A stretch of 43,902 nucleotides of DNA from Desulfovibrio sp. Fe33 (GCF_028532725.1 NZ_JAQKGU010000015.1:1-43902), one strand, 5' to 3'; shown: positions 34,841 to 43,264, numbered from the stretch's first letter. Translations and numbers: made by a program. The notes: a model not told the origin generated them from the letters alone.

Positions 34841-35365
34841 ATGAGCAACGACACGACCATCAGCAAATATCTTGACCCCAAGGAACTCGCCGCATTCTTC
34901 CGCGAACTGGCCGACGCCGTCGAAAACGGCGGCCATGACGAGTTCGCCTGCGTGGACGATTTCCGCAAGATCAAGATCGGCGTGAAAAACGAATATGGCC
35001 AGATCAGCCTCAAGGCCAAGTTCAAAGCGGCCAAACCGTGTGCCGAGGAACCCGTCGGCGAGGACGGGCAGCCCGCGAAGCCCAAATACAAGGACCTCAA
35101 GAAACGTATGCGCTCAAGCTTCAGGATAGTGCTCAAGATGATCCACGACGGCAGCGTGCCGCCGGAAGAGGCTGTTGACGCCTTCCTGGCCGACTCGGCC
35201 CTCATGGTCACCTACCCCGGCTACGGGGACGAATACTATGAAAGCTACACCGCCGTCTGCGCGGAGTTCAAGGCGGCATACGAATCCGGCGACCTGGAGC
35301 GTATGCACGCCGCCGTGGACGCCCTGGTCCACGAGAAAGGCCGCTGCCACGCCAAGTACGACTGA
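34841..35365 (+). CDS. XXXCH-domain protein of the GAK locus
   Basis: 174 residues from ATG 34841 (GGAG upstream; the frame extends 11 codons further). The N-terminal ~60 residues (YLDPKELAAFFRELADAVENGG ... KIKIGVKNEYGQISLKAKFK) look like an amphi-Trp-type fold without the terminal Trp. The C-terminal ~95 residues contain LKKRMRSSFRIVLKMIHDGSVPP, DALVHEKG and the CH dipeptide in GRCHAKYD, which I recognise as the XXXCH domain. Biochemical role unknown. First gene of the operon; its 3' neighbour begins 25 bases on. Confidence 0.85.
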   Translation: MSNDTTISKYLDPKELAAFFRELADAVENGGHDEFACVDDFRKIKIGVKNEYGQISLKAKFKAAKPCAEEPVGEDGQPAKPKYKDLKKRMRSSFRIVLKMIHDGSVPPEEAVDAFLADSALMVTYPGYGDEYYESYTAVCAEFKAAYESGDLERMHAAVDALVHEKGRCHAKYD

Positions 35366-35389
35366 AACACCCGACCCGGAACGACGCCC

Positions 35390-36550
35390 ATGAAACTTAT
35401 CAAGAACGACCCGAAGCTTTGCGACTGCCGAGCCTTTCCGGCCGACATCGGCGAAGAGATCACCGAAGCCGACCTGACTCGGTTCTTCGCCGTGGTCTCC
35501 ACGGACCTCGAGCCGTGGCAGGTGGAGCAGGTGGTAACCCCGCAGCAAAGCTACGTCCGCCAGGAGGCCCTGCTGGCCGTTCACTGGCACCCCGAGTTCG
35601 TGCCCATGGAACACATCCGAACCAGGGTGGACGCCATGTTTCCCAACCGCAGGGACGAGTTGCTCATCCCCACCCAGCATAACCAACTCATGAGCTGGGA
35701 CGGCTACTCCGGGGTGGAGGTGGACTGCTTTTCCTCCGGCTTCAACAGAAAGGTGCAGCTCCTGCTGCATTTCACCGATGAACGGGTCAAGGACGCGGGC
35801 GTGCTCAAATCCATGCTGGCCCACACTTTCAAGTACCGTTCCGGCCAGCTCTTCGACTTCATGCACACCATCACCAAGCCCGACGAGGCCCGCATCGAGC
35901 GCGCCGCCAAGGCCACGGGAGCCGATCAGGAACTTATCGATTTCGTGCGGATCAACGTCTCCAAGGTGGAACGCCTCCTCAACGAGCACTGGACCGATGT
36001 CCCGCGCCTGTCGGTCAAGAACAAGCTGCTGCGCAACTGGTTCGACGCCATGCGCGACGAGTTGGGCGACAACGCCGTGGACAAGGTCCAGGCTTACCTC
36101 AAAGTCGTCAAGAACCTGGTCAAGAAGGGCTTCGACCTGTCCTTCTTCTACCGGGCCAGCGAAGTCATCGAGGAAGTCCGGTCCCTGGGCGGCTGCATCG
36201 TCATCCCGCACCCGGAGCAGTTCTGGCCCATCCTGCTGCGCGACTACGACGTGGACGGCATCGAGGTCTGGAACCCCCAATCGCAGGAATACACCGAATT
36301 CCTCATTTCCGTGGTCAACGAACAGAACGGACGCCGCATTTCCGGCAGGGACAAGCTCATCTTCATGGGCGACGACTGCCACATGGGCGAAAAAACCAAG
36401 CCACTGAACCAGCAGGAATCGGACAAGGCCGCCCGTGAGATTGGCCTCCAGCCCGCCTGGGACGACCTGGGCATCCGAAAGAAACTCATCGTCAACAACA
36501 TCTCCCGACGCTCGATCATCCAGGAATACAAAGCCCGGCTGGCGGGATAG
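35390..36550 (+). CDS. PHP-like metal-dependent hydrolase of the GAK locus
   Basis: 386 residues. Likely metal ligands are spread as in PHP-superfamily enzymes: HWHPEF near residue 65, PTQHNQLMSW near 95, HPEQFWP near 275 and GDDCHMGEK near 326. A helical section (residues ~130-255) with KNKLLRNWFDAMRDELGDNAVDKVQ separates them. No signal peptide or membrane helix. I infer a phosphoesterase-like hydrolase; the substrate is unknown. It is followed by an amphi-Trp gene after 22 bases. Confidence 0.65.
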   Translation: MKLIKNDPKLCDCRAFPADIGEEITEADLTRFFAVVSTDLEPWQVEQVVTPQQSYVRQEALLAVHWHPEFVPMEHIRTRVDAMFPNRRDELLIPTQHNQLMSWDGYSGVEVDCFSSGFNRKVQLLLHFTDERVKDAGVLKSMLAHTFKYRSGQLFDFMHTITKPDEARIERAAKATGADQELIDFVRINVSKVERLLNEHWTDVPRLSVKNKLLRNWFDAMRDELGDNAVDKVQAYLKVVKNLVKKGFDLSFFYRASEVIEEVRSLGGCIVIPHPEQFWPILLRDYDVDGIEVWNPQSQEYTEFLISVVNEQNGRRISGRDKLIFMGDDCHMGEKTKPLNQQESDKAAREIGLQPAWDDLGIRKKLIVNNISRRSIIQEYKARLAG

Positions 36551-36572
36551 ACAACAGACAGGCAAGGACCCC

Positions 36573-36839
36573 ATGGCAGAAGAAAAATTCGTGTTCGATT
36601 CGCTCCAGGACTGTGAAACCATCAAAGACTTCCTCAAAGCGCTTATCGATGGTTTCGAAAAGCATTCCATAGACCTGTCCACCAACGGCAACGAGATTCA
36701 TCTCGAGCCCCATGGCCTTCTCAACTTCACGGTCAAAGCCAAGAAGAAAGGGACGGAAAACAAGCTCTCCATCAAGGTGGAGTGGAAGGAATCCTCTTCC
36801 GTCCAGGCGTCGGAAAGCGCTTTCCTCAAGGTTCGCTGA
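36573..36839 (+). CDS. Amphi-Trp domain protein
   Basis: 88 residues; AAGGA lies before ATG 36573. The whole protein is one amphi-Trp domain: FVFDSLQDCETIKDFLKALI, then IHLEPHGLLNFTVKAKKKG with alternating polar and hydrophobic residues, ending in LSIKVEWKES, whose Trp gives the domain its name. Small, soluble, probably a protein-interaction module. First of three such genes in the operon; the next gene starts 4 bases downstream. Confidence 0.85.
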   Translation: MAEEKFVFDSLQDCETIKDFLKALIDGFEKHSIDLSTNGNEIHLEPHGLLNFTVKAKKKGTENKLSIKVEWKESSSVQASESAFLKVR

Positions 36840-36843
36840 GCCC

Positions 36844-38496
36844 ATGATTACATTCGAAGGACTGGGCGAGAATTTCAAGTTCATCGTCTACGAGGTGGAA
36901 AACCAGGCCCGTTCGACGCAAAAGTTCATGGATGCCCCTTCACGCAAGCGGTACGCCAAGATCACCTCGCGCGACGACTACATCGACAACCTCAAAACGA
37001 TCATCGAGAACAAGTGCTATTCGCGCATCCACTCGGACCGGACCCTGGACAAGCGGCAGCTCAACAAGATCCGCGCCATCCAGGTCATCTGCGTGAACCT
37101 TGAGAAGATCGCCGACTATTTCGTCAATATCGTCAAGCAGATGCAATATCTCGACGACCAATCCTTCGTGCAGCGCTACGGCTACACCGAAGTCTTCGAG
37201 ATCATCCTGGACCGGCTGGGGAGCATCCTGGACGCCTTCGACAACGAAGACATGTCCAAGGCGCTCTACATCTGCAAGGCCGAGCCGCAGCTCGACGACG
37301 TGTACAAGGTCCGCTTCGACCGGGTCATGAACGAAATGGGCATGGGCCGCGACGCCCAGTCCCTGGTCACGGTGCTGTTCATCTTCCGCTACTTCGAGCG
37401 GGTGGGCGACGCGTTGCTGAACATCGGCGAGGCGATCATTTTCTCCCTGCTGGGCGAACGCATCAAGATCGAGCAGTTCGAGGCGTTGCAGCAAACCCTG
37501 AGCAAATCCGGATTCAGCGACTCCTTTTCGGACATCGACTTCAGCGCCATCTGGGGCACCCGTTCCGGCTGCCGCATCGGCAAGGTGGAAACCCGCGACA
37601 ACGCGCTGACGCCCGAGGAGAAAAAACAGGGCTCCATCTACAAGGAAGGCAGCCTCGAAAAAATCCGCAAGGAACGCGAGTCCATCCAGCGCTGGAAGCA
37701 GATATTCCCCAATCTGGTGGCCGACATCTACGGTTTCCACGAGGACGCGGACAAGGGCTCCATGCTGGTGGAATTCCTCAACGGCTGCACCCTGGACGAG
37801 GTCATCCTCTCCGGCGACGGCGAACTGGTCCGCAACGCGCTTTTCATTCTGGAAAACACCGTGCAGGAAACCTGGAGCACCACCATGGTCCGCCTGCCGA
37901 TCAAGACCGACTACATCCGGCAGATCCAGTCCCGCCTGGAAGGCGTGCTCCAGACCCATCCCCAGTTCTGGCGCGACCCCAAGAGCCTGGGCTCCTCGGA
38001 GGTCGCCTCCACCAAGGCCCTGCTCGACATCTGCGCAAAACTCGAAGCCGAGCTGGAAGCGCCGTTCTCGGTCTTCATCCACGGCGACTTCAACATCAAC
38101 AACGTGGTCTACAACCACGAGGCCCAGCAGATTCACTACATCGACCTGTACCGTTCGCGCGACTTCGACTACATCCAGGACGCATCGGTCTTCCTGGTGT
38201 CCAACTTCCGGGTTCCCATCTTCGACAGCGCCCACCGCGCCCGCCTCAATTCGGTCATCGCGCAGTTCTACAGGTTTATCATCCAATTCGCCCGGCGGCA
38301 CGACGACCACACGGTCGAGGCGCGTCTGGCGTTCGCCCTGGCGCGGTCCTTCTATACTTCCACCCGATTCGAACTAAACTTCAAGTTCGCCAAGGAAATG
38401 TATAACAGGTCCATGTTCCTGCTGGAAAAGCTACACCAGTTCCAGGGCGGGGCGTGGGAGCGGTTCTCCCTGCCCGAGGACGTCCTCTACTACTAG
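36844..38496 (+). CDS. PhoU-like domain fused to an aminoglycoside-phosphotransferase-type kinase
   Basis: 550 residues from ATG 36844. Residues ~1-220 form two helical PhoU-like repeats (VICVNLEKIADYFVNIVKQ and LVTVLFIFRYFERVGDALLNIGEAI, each with the PhoU-type E-(K/R)-(I/V)-(A/G)-D core). Residues ~260-510 are a kinase domain of the APH/choline-kinase type: SMLVEFLNGCTLDEVI, the catalytic loop FIHGDFNINNVVY (HGDxxxxN) and the metal-binding IDLYRSRDFDYIQD. It would phosphorylate a small molecule, with the PhoU part sensing metal-phosphate or binding a partner. The fusion is unusual. Confidence 0.8.
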   Translation: MITFEGLGENFKFIVYEVENQARSTQKFMDAPSRKRYAKITSRDDYIDNLKTIIENKCYSRIHSDRTLDKRQLNKIRAIQVICVNLEKIADYFVNIVKQMQYLDDQSFVQRYGYTEVFEIILDRLGSILDAFDNEDMSKALYICKAEPQLDDVYKVRFDRVMNEMGMGRDAQSLVTVLFIFRYFERVGDALLNIGEAIIFSLLGERIKIEQFEALQQTLSKSGFSDSFSDIDFSAIWGTRSGCRIGKVETRDNALTPEEKKQGSIYKEGSLEKIRKERESIQRWKQIFPNLVADIYGFHEDADKGSMLVEFLNGCTLDEVILSGDGELVRNALFILENTVQETWSTTMVRLPIKTDYIRQIQSRLEGVLQTHPQFWRDPKSLGSSEVASTKALLDICAKLEAELEAPFSVFIHGDFNINNVVYNHEAQQIHYIDLYRSRDFDYIQDASVFLVSNFRVPIFDSAHRARLNSVIAQFYRFIIQFARRHDDHTVEARLAFALARSFYTSTRFELNFKFAKEMYNRSMFLLEKLHQFQGGAWERFSLPEDVLYY

Positions 38497-38515
38497 GCAA
38501 CCAAGGAGCCTTTTC

Positions 38516-39388
38516 GTGAAGATAGGAGTCATAGGCATCGAAGGAGGCTGGTCCTCCGAAAAGCTGGCGGACACCGTGGCCGAGAAGACGGGCGGCGAAC
38601 GCGTGCTCATCAACATGGAGGACGTCCGGCTGGACCTGCCTTCGGGCAAGGCGTACTACAACGGGCACACCCTCAACGACTTCGACGCCCTCATCATCAA
38701 GAAGATCGGCGCGCGCTATTCGCCGGACCTCCTGGACCGGCTGGAAGTGCTGCGCTACCTGCACGAGCGGGGATTGCGGATATTCAGCTCGCCCTACTCC
38801 ATCCTGCGCGCCCTGGACCGGCTGTCCTGCACCATCTCCCTCCAGCTCAAGGACATCCCCATGCCGCCCACGACCATCACCGAGAGTGTGGACCAGGCCA
38901 TGACGGCGTTGGAAAACTACGGCGAGGCCGTGTTCAAGCCGCTCTACACCTCCAAGGCGCGCGGCATGTTCGTGCTGAAGAACGGTCCCGACGCCCGGGC
39001 GGCCATCGAGGAATACCGGGCCGACCATCCCATCATGTACATCCAGAAGACCATCGACCTGGGCGACCTGGACCTGGGCATAGCCTTTCTCGGCGGCGAG
39101 TACCTGACCACCTATGCCCGATGCAAGACCAACGGGGCGTGGAACACCACCACGGCCTCGGGCGGCAAGTACAGGCCTTATGAACCGGCCCCCGAAATAA
39201 TCGAGCTGGCCCGCAAGGCCCAGGCCGACTTCAACCTCGACTTCACCTGCGTGGACGTGGCCATCACCGACGACGGCCCCTATGTCTTCGAGGTCTCCGT
39301 GTTCGGGGGCTTCCGGGGCATTCAGGAAACAAGCGGCATCGACGCCGCCGCGCGCTACGTGGACTATGTCATGGAGAAACTGAAATGA
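38516..39388 (+). CDS. ATP-grasp enzyme, GAK system (RimK-like)
   Basis: 290 residues from GTG 38516, with AAGGAG eight bases upstream. N-terminal domain IGVIGIEGGWSSEKLADTV with LIIKKIGARYSPDLL. The ATP-grasp fold has AVFKPLYTSKARGMFVL as the nucleotide-binding Lys/loop region, MYIQKTIDL as the hinge, and FEVSVFGGFRGIQET as the C-terminal metal-binding stretch. Related enzymes ligate a carboxylate to an amine or thiol using ATP. It overlaps the next gene by four bases (ATGA). Confidence 0.85.
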   Translation: MKIGVIGIEGGWSSEKLADTVAEKTGGERVLINMEDVRLDLPSGKAYYNGHTLNDFDALIIKKIGARYSPDLLDRLEVLRYLHERGLRIFSSPYSILRALDRLSCTISLQLKDIPMPPTTITESVDQAMTALENYGEAVFKPLYTSKARGMFVLKNGPDARAAIEEYRADHPIMYIQKTIDLGDLDLGIAFLGGEYLTTYARCKTNGAWNTTTASGGKYRPYEPAPEIIELARKAQADFNLDFTCVDVAITDDGPYVFEVSVFGGFRGIQETSGIDAAARYVDYVMEKLK

Positions 39389-40482
39389 AACTGACCGGCA
39401 CGACCCGCAGGGAGCTGGCCGAGGCCGTGAAGACGGCCTGCCCCGCCGCCCGCAAACTCTTCCTCGACCTCGGCGGCTGCCGCATCCGGGTGGACAGTTC
39501 CTCGGACGAGCTCAATGACGCCCTGGCCGCATACTTCAAGGAATTCGTCACGGAAAGCGGCGATTCCGACATCGTCGTCTCGACCCACGAGACCCCCGCC
39601 CCCGAGTCCGATCTCGATTTCAACGTCAAGCAGCCAGATCCCGGCAAGACCAAGATCAAGGAGGAATGGATCGACCTGCCCGACGGACGAGTCGTGCGCA
39701 AGCGGCTGACCGGAATGCACTTCATTTTCGGCGACGGCGAAAACGTGGCCGTGGGGCCGTGCCTGAAAAACTCCAACCAGGTCATCAATTTCATCAACAA
39801 CCGGTTCATCGAGTGCAAGCTCAACCGGGGCGGATTCCTGGGCCATGCAGCGGGAGTCCGCTCGGGGGAACGCGGCATCTCCCTGGCCGGATTCTCGGGC
39901 GCAGGCAAATCCACCCTGGCCCTGCACCTCATGAGCAAGGGCACCACTTTCGTCTCCAACGACCGGGTCATGGTCGAAGAGAACGGCGGGGGCCTGTTCA
40001 TGTACGGGGTGGCCAAACAGCCCCGCATCAATCCCGGCACGGCCCTGAACAACCCGGACCTCTGCCGCATCGTGGAGCCGGATCTGCGCGAACGGTTCCT
40101 GTCCCTGCCGCAGGACGAACTGTGGCAACTGGAGCACAAGTACGACGCCCTCATCGACGAATGCTACGGACCGGGCAAATTCGAGCTGCGCTGCCCCATG
40201 AACGGGCTGGTCATCCTCAACTGGAAACGGGAAGATCTCCCCATGCGCGCCGACTTCGTGGACCCGAGGGAGCGCAAGGACCTCCTGCCCGCGTTCATGA
40301 AGCCCACGGGGCTGTTCTATCTGCCTGACGATCCCGCGCGCCGCGAAGACCCGGACGAGGACGCCTACGCCGACATCCTTGCCAAGGCGGACCTCATAGA
40401 AATATCCGGGGGCATAGACTTCGACCGCGCTTCCGAGGTATGCCTGCACTATATGAAAACCGGTCTTCTTCCGGCCGATTGA
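39385..40482 (+). CDS. HprK-related kinase B
   Basis: 365 residues. Walker A in ISLAGFSGAGKSTLALHLM at about 164-182, followed by TTFVSNDRVMV, the acidic region that in HprK proteins holds the catalytic Asp. The N-terminal ~160 residues are a domain with LFLDLGGCRIRVDSSSDEL and MHFIFGDGENVAVGPCLKNSNQ. No HPr gene is in the window, so the acceptor is unlikely to be HPr. The stop codon overlaps the start of the CofD-related gene (TGATG). Confidence 0.85.
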   Translation: MKLTGTTRRELAEAVKTACPAARKLFLDLGGCRIRVDSSSDELNDALAAYFKEFVTESGDSDIVVSTHETPAPESDLDFNVKQPDPGKTKIKEEWIDLPDGRVVRKRLTGMHFIFGDGENVAVGPCLKNSNQVINFINNRFIECKLNRGGFLGHAAGVRSGERGISLAGFSGAGKSTLALHLMSKGTTFVSNDRVMVEENGGGLFMYGVAKQPRINPGTALNNPDLCRIVEPDLRERFLSLPQDELWQLEHKYDALIDECYGPGKFELRCPMNGLVILNWKREDLPMRADFVDPRERKDLLPAFMKPTGLFYLPDDPARREDPDEDAYADILAKADLIEISGGIDFDRASEVCLHYMKTGLLPAD

Positions 40483-41678
40483 TGGAGCGGACATTGCGCA
40501 TTCGAGTCACCAGGGACGTCACCATCCCCGACCCACGCAAGCTTGAGCAGTTCAGACGGGCCCCAGAACTGGGTCCGTCCGTGCTCTTCTTCAGCGGCGG
40601 CACGGCCCTGCGCGACACTTCCCGGGAACTGATCCGCTACACGCACAACTCCATCCATCTCATCACCCCCTTCGACTCGGGCGGCAGTTCCGCGGTCATC
40701 CGCCGGGCCTTCGGGATGCCCGCCGTGGGCGACATCCGCAACCGGCTCATGGCCCTGGCCGACCAGTCCGTGAAGGGCAACCCCGAAATATACAACCTCT
40801 TCACCCACCGTCTGCCCAAGGACGCGGAAAATGCGGCCCTGCGCGAAGAGCTGGACGCCATGGCCACGGGCGTGCATCCCCTTGTCCGACGCATCCCGGA
40901 CCCCATGCGCAAGCTCATCCGCAACTATTTCTATGAATTCCTGGACCGTATGCCGCCGGACTTCGACCTCAGGGGCGCGAGCATCGGAAACCTGGTCCTG
41001 ACGGCGGGCTACCTGTCCAACCGCCGCCAGCTCGACCCGGTCATCTATCTGTTCTCCAAGCTGGTCCAGGTCTGCGGCGTGGTCCGTCCCACCGTGAACA
41101 AGGACCTGCACCTGGCCGCCCGACTGGCCGACGGCCGCACCATCGTGGGCCAGCACATGATTACCGGCAAGGAATCGAAGCCGATTCCCTCGCCCGTGGA
41201 ATCCATCTGGCTGACCCCTTCCCTCGATTCAAGGGAAAAGGTCCACACGGCCATCCGCAACAAGGTCAAGGACTGGATCGGCAGGGCGGACCTCATCTGC
41301 TACCCGCCGGGCAGCTTCTATTCCAGCGTGGAGGCCAACCTGCTGGCGGACGGCGTGGGCAAAGCCGTGGCCTCCAACACCTGCCCCAAGATTTTCGTAC
41401 CGTCCACAGGCGCGGACCCCGAAACGCCCGGGATGTCCGTGGCCGATCGGGCGGAAGTGCTCTGCCGCCACCTCTCGGCCGATGCCGGGAGCACGGACGC
41501 CGAAGTCCTCGGCTATGTCCTGGTGGACTCGAAACACGGCGAATACGCGGGCGGCATCGAAAAGGACCGGCTGAAAGCGAACGGCTTCACGGTCATCGAC
41601 GGGCCGCTTGTTACCGAGCGGAGCGCCCCGTTCCTCGACGGGCGCGCAATAAGCGAATTCCTGCTGTCGCTTTGCTGA
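40482..41678 (+). CDS. CofD/YvcK-related protein, GAK system
   Basis: 398 residues from ATG 40482. N-terminal Rossmann motif VLFFSGGTALRDTSREL, then LITPFDSGGSSAVIRRAFGMPAVGDIRNRLMAL, which matches the CofD/YvcK superfamily pattern (GGT near the start, then D-SGGSS-..-GD-RN). A later LICYPPGSFYSSVEANLLADGVGKAV is the conserved substrate-loop region. Family members transfer phospholactate groups (CofD) or bind UDP-sugars (YvcK); which applies here is not known. The usual DDGGSS is FDSGGSS here. Confidence 0.85.
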   Translation: MERTLRIRVTRDVTIPDPRKLEQFRRAPELGPSVLFFSGGTALRDTSRELIRYTHNSIHLITPFDSGGSSAVIRRAFGMPAVGDIRNRLMALADQSVKGNPEIYNLFTHRLPKDAENAALREELDAMATGVHPLVRRIPDPMRKLIRNYFYEFLDRMPPDFDLRGASIGNLVLTAGYLSNRRQLDPVIYLFSKLVQVCGVVRPTVNKDLHLAARLADGRTIVGQHMITGKESKPIPSPVESIWLTPSLDSREKVHTAIRNKVKDWIGRADLICYPPGSFYSSVEANLLADGVGKAVASNTCPKIFVPSTGADPETPGMSVADRAEVLCRHLSADAGSTDAEVLGYVLVDSKHGEYAGGIEKDRLKANGFTVIDGPLVTERSAPFLDGRAISEFLLSLC

Positions 41679-41704
41679 CGGCCAACCGAAAGGAGGTTGC
41701 GAAC

Positions 41705-42274
41705 GTGGAAAAGCAGAAACTCAGCGTCAAGAAGGTACTGGAGTACAAGGAAGCGGTGTCCTACATCGAAGACCTTGCCAAAAGCTTCAAATCCGGCACC
41801 ATCGTTCTGGAAAGCGGTGAGGAGCTGGTGGTCATGAAGCCCTCGGCCCAGGTAACCGTCAAGGTTGAGGCCAAGGTCAAGAACGACAAGCAGAAAATCG
41901 GCTTCGAATTGAGCTGGAACGACACATCGGAAACCGACCTTAAAATCGGCGACGCCGTACCCGCCCCCGCGGTACGGCCCGAGAGCGGTGCGCCCGCCGT
42001 AAAGCCCGCGGCCAAGGTCCCGGCCGCCAAGGAACCGGCCATGCCTCCTGCCAAAAACGAGCAGGCGAAGCCGCCCGCAATGGCCGACTCAAAGATTCCG
42101 GCCAAGGCCGAAACGCCCGAAGCCGAGATGAAAACCGGCGGCAAGCCCGCATCCGAAGCCAAGCCCGAAGCCCCGAAGGCCGCCCCCGGCAAGACTGCCG
42201 CCAAGACGGCAAAAAAGAACGCGGCCTCGAAAAATACTGCGAAAAAACCGGCCAAGACCGCCGGCAAGAAATAA
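41705..42274 (+). CDS. Amphi-Trp domain protein with Lys/Ala/Pro-rich tail
   Basis: 189 residues from GTG 41705, fixed by AAAGGAGG eight bases upstream. Residues 1-78 are an amphi-Trp domain (VLEYKEAVSYIEDLAKSFKSG ... VTVKVEAKVKNDKQKIGFELSW). The remaining ~110 residues are low complexity, rich in Ala, Pro and Lys, ending KPAKTAGKK; the last 40 residues (KTAAKTAKKNAASKNTAKKP) resemble histone H1-type tails. The tail should be disordered and strongly basic, suggesting binding to DNA, polyphosphate or another polyanion. Confidence 0.8.
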   Translation: MEKQKLSVKKVLEYKEAVSYIEDLAKSFKSGTIVLESGEELVVMKPSAQVTVKVEAKVKNDKQKIGFELSWNDTSETDLKIGDAVPAPAVRPESGAPAVKPAAKVPAAKEPAMPPAKNEQAKPPAMADSKIPAKAETPEAEMKTGGKPASEAKPEAPKAAPGKTAAKTAKKNAASKNTAKKPAKTAGKK

Positions 42275-42305
42275 ACCGTCACTGCAAATCGCGGAGATCA
42301 AAACA

Positions 42306-42491
42306 ATGGCTGAAACGCAAGATCAATCCTTTGAATGGAATGAGGTGGCCGACCTGTTCGGCATCGAAGATGAAAACTCCGACATGGTCGAGGCGGATCG
42401 GGACCGGATTCTCGAAAGGATCAACACCCTGACCGGCCGCTACGGGCGGGAGTACGTCATCAAGAAGATAACCCTCCAGACCACGCACTAG
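42306..42491 (+). CDS. Small acidic protein of the GAK locus
   Basis: 61 residues, GGAGA upstream of ATG 42306. Strongly acidic N-terminal half (FEWNEVADLFGIEDENSDMVEAD) and a basic helical C-terminal half (RDRILERINTLTGRYGREYVIKKITLQ). Not recognised. Good spacing to both neighbours (31 bases before, 17 after) supports it as a real gene. Confidence 0.6.
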   Translation: MAETQDQSFEWNEVADLFGIEDENSDMVEADRDRILERINTLTGRYGREYVIKKITLQTTH

Positions 42492-42508
42492 GCAGGGCTT
42501 CGGGAACC

Positions 42509-43264
42509 ATGCGCACCATCGCCGTGCTGAACCAGAAAGGGGGCGTGGGCAAGACGTCCACGGCCGTGAACCTGGGAGCCGCCCTGGCCCGTCAGGACCA
42601 GCGCGTGCTGCTGCTGGACCTCGATCCCCAGGCGCATCTGACCTACTCGCTGGGCATCATGGCCCACGAGCTGCCCCGAACCGTCAGCGCGGTCCTGATG
42701 CGCGAATGTCCCGCAGACGCAGTGACCATGGAGGTCGGCCCGCTCCACGTGGTGCCCGCCTCCGTGGCCCTGGCAGGAACCGAAGTCGACCTGGCCTCGG
42801 CTGAGGGACGCGAATCCCGCCTGCGCGATGCCCTCTCCTCCGTCTCGGGCTACGACTTCGCCATCCTCGATTGCCCGCCCAACCTGGGTATGCTCACCCT
42901 CAACGCCATGGTTGCCGCCGGAGAGCTGCTCGTTCCGGTGCAGCCCGAATTCCTGGCGCTGCAATCCCTGGGCAAGCTCATGGAAACAGTCAAGGCGATC
43001 CGCAAGGGCTGGAACCCGGACCTGGCCCTGACCGGCATTCTCATGACCCGTTACCAGCGTACCAAAAAACTCCACCGCGAGATCCGTCGCAAAATCAGGG
43101 ACTACTTCGGCGACGCCCTCCTGGAAACGGCCATCCGCGACAATATTTCCCTCGCCGAGGCGCCCAGTTTCGGCAAGGATATCTTCACCTACAAACCCCG
43201 CAGCAACGGGGCCGCAGACTATCGGAACCTGGCCCTGGAACTGCTCCGCAGAGGTGCTCCATGA
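42509..43264 (+). CDS. ParA/Soj-family ATPase
   Basis: 251 residues. Deviant Walker A AVLNQKGGVGKTSTAVNLGAAL (signature Lys before GGVGKT), VLLLDLDPQAHLTYSLG, YDFAILDCPPNLGMLTLNAM, VQPEFLALQSLGKLMETV and a C-terminal LLETAIRDNISLAEAPSFGKDIF. Such ATPases use the nucleoid or another surface to position DNA or protein cargo. No parB or parS is in view; the partner gene overlaps its stop codon and encodes an amphi-Trp protein, so this is more likely a cargo-positioning than a chromosome-partition ParA. Confidence 0.93.
   Translation: MRTIAVLNQKGGVGKTSTAVNLGAALARQDQRVLLLDLDPQAHLTYSLGIMAHELPRTVSAVLMRECPADAVTMEVGPLHVVPASVALAGTEVDLASAEGRESRLRDALSSVSGYDFAILDCPPNLGMLTLNAMVAAGELLVPVQPEFLALQSLGKLMETVKAIRKGWNPDLALTGILMTRYQRTKKLHREIRRKIRDYFGDALLETAIRDNISLAEAPSFGKDIFTYKPRSNGAADYRNLALELLRRGAP

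Noticed and set aside
36940..38310. Long antisense open frame opposite the PhoU-kinase gene (and similar ones opposite tad and gal genes)
   Set aside because: GC-rich codon bias in the sense gene keeps the antisense frame open; the product is His/Val/Asp/Gly-rich without family motifs, and there is no ribosome site.
42509..43264. Chromosome-partition parA
   Set aside because: No parB or parS-like palindromes are nearby, and the gene is embedded in and coupled to the GAK operon, so a cargo-positioning role is more likely.
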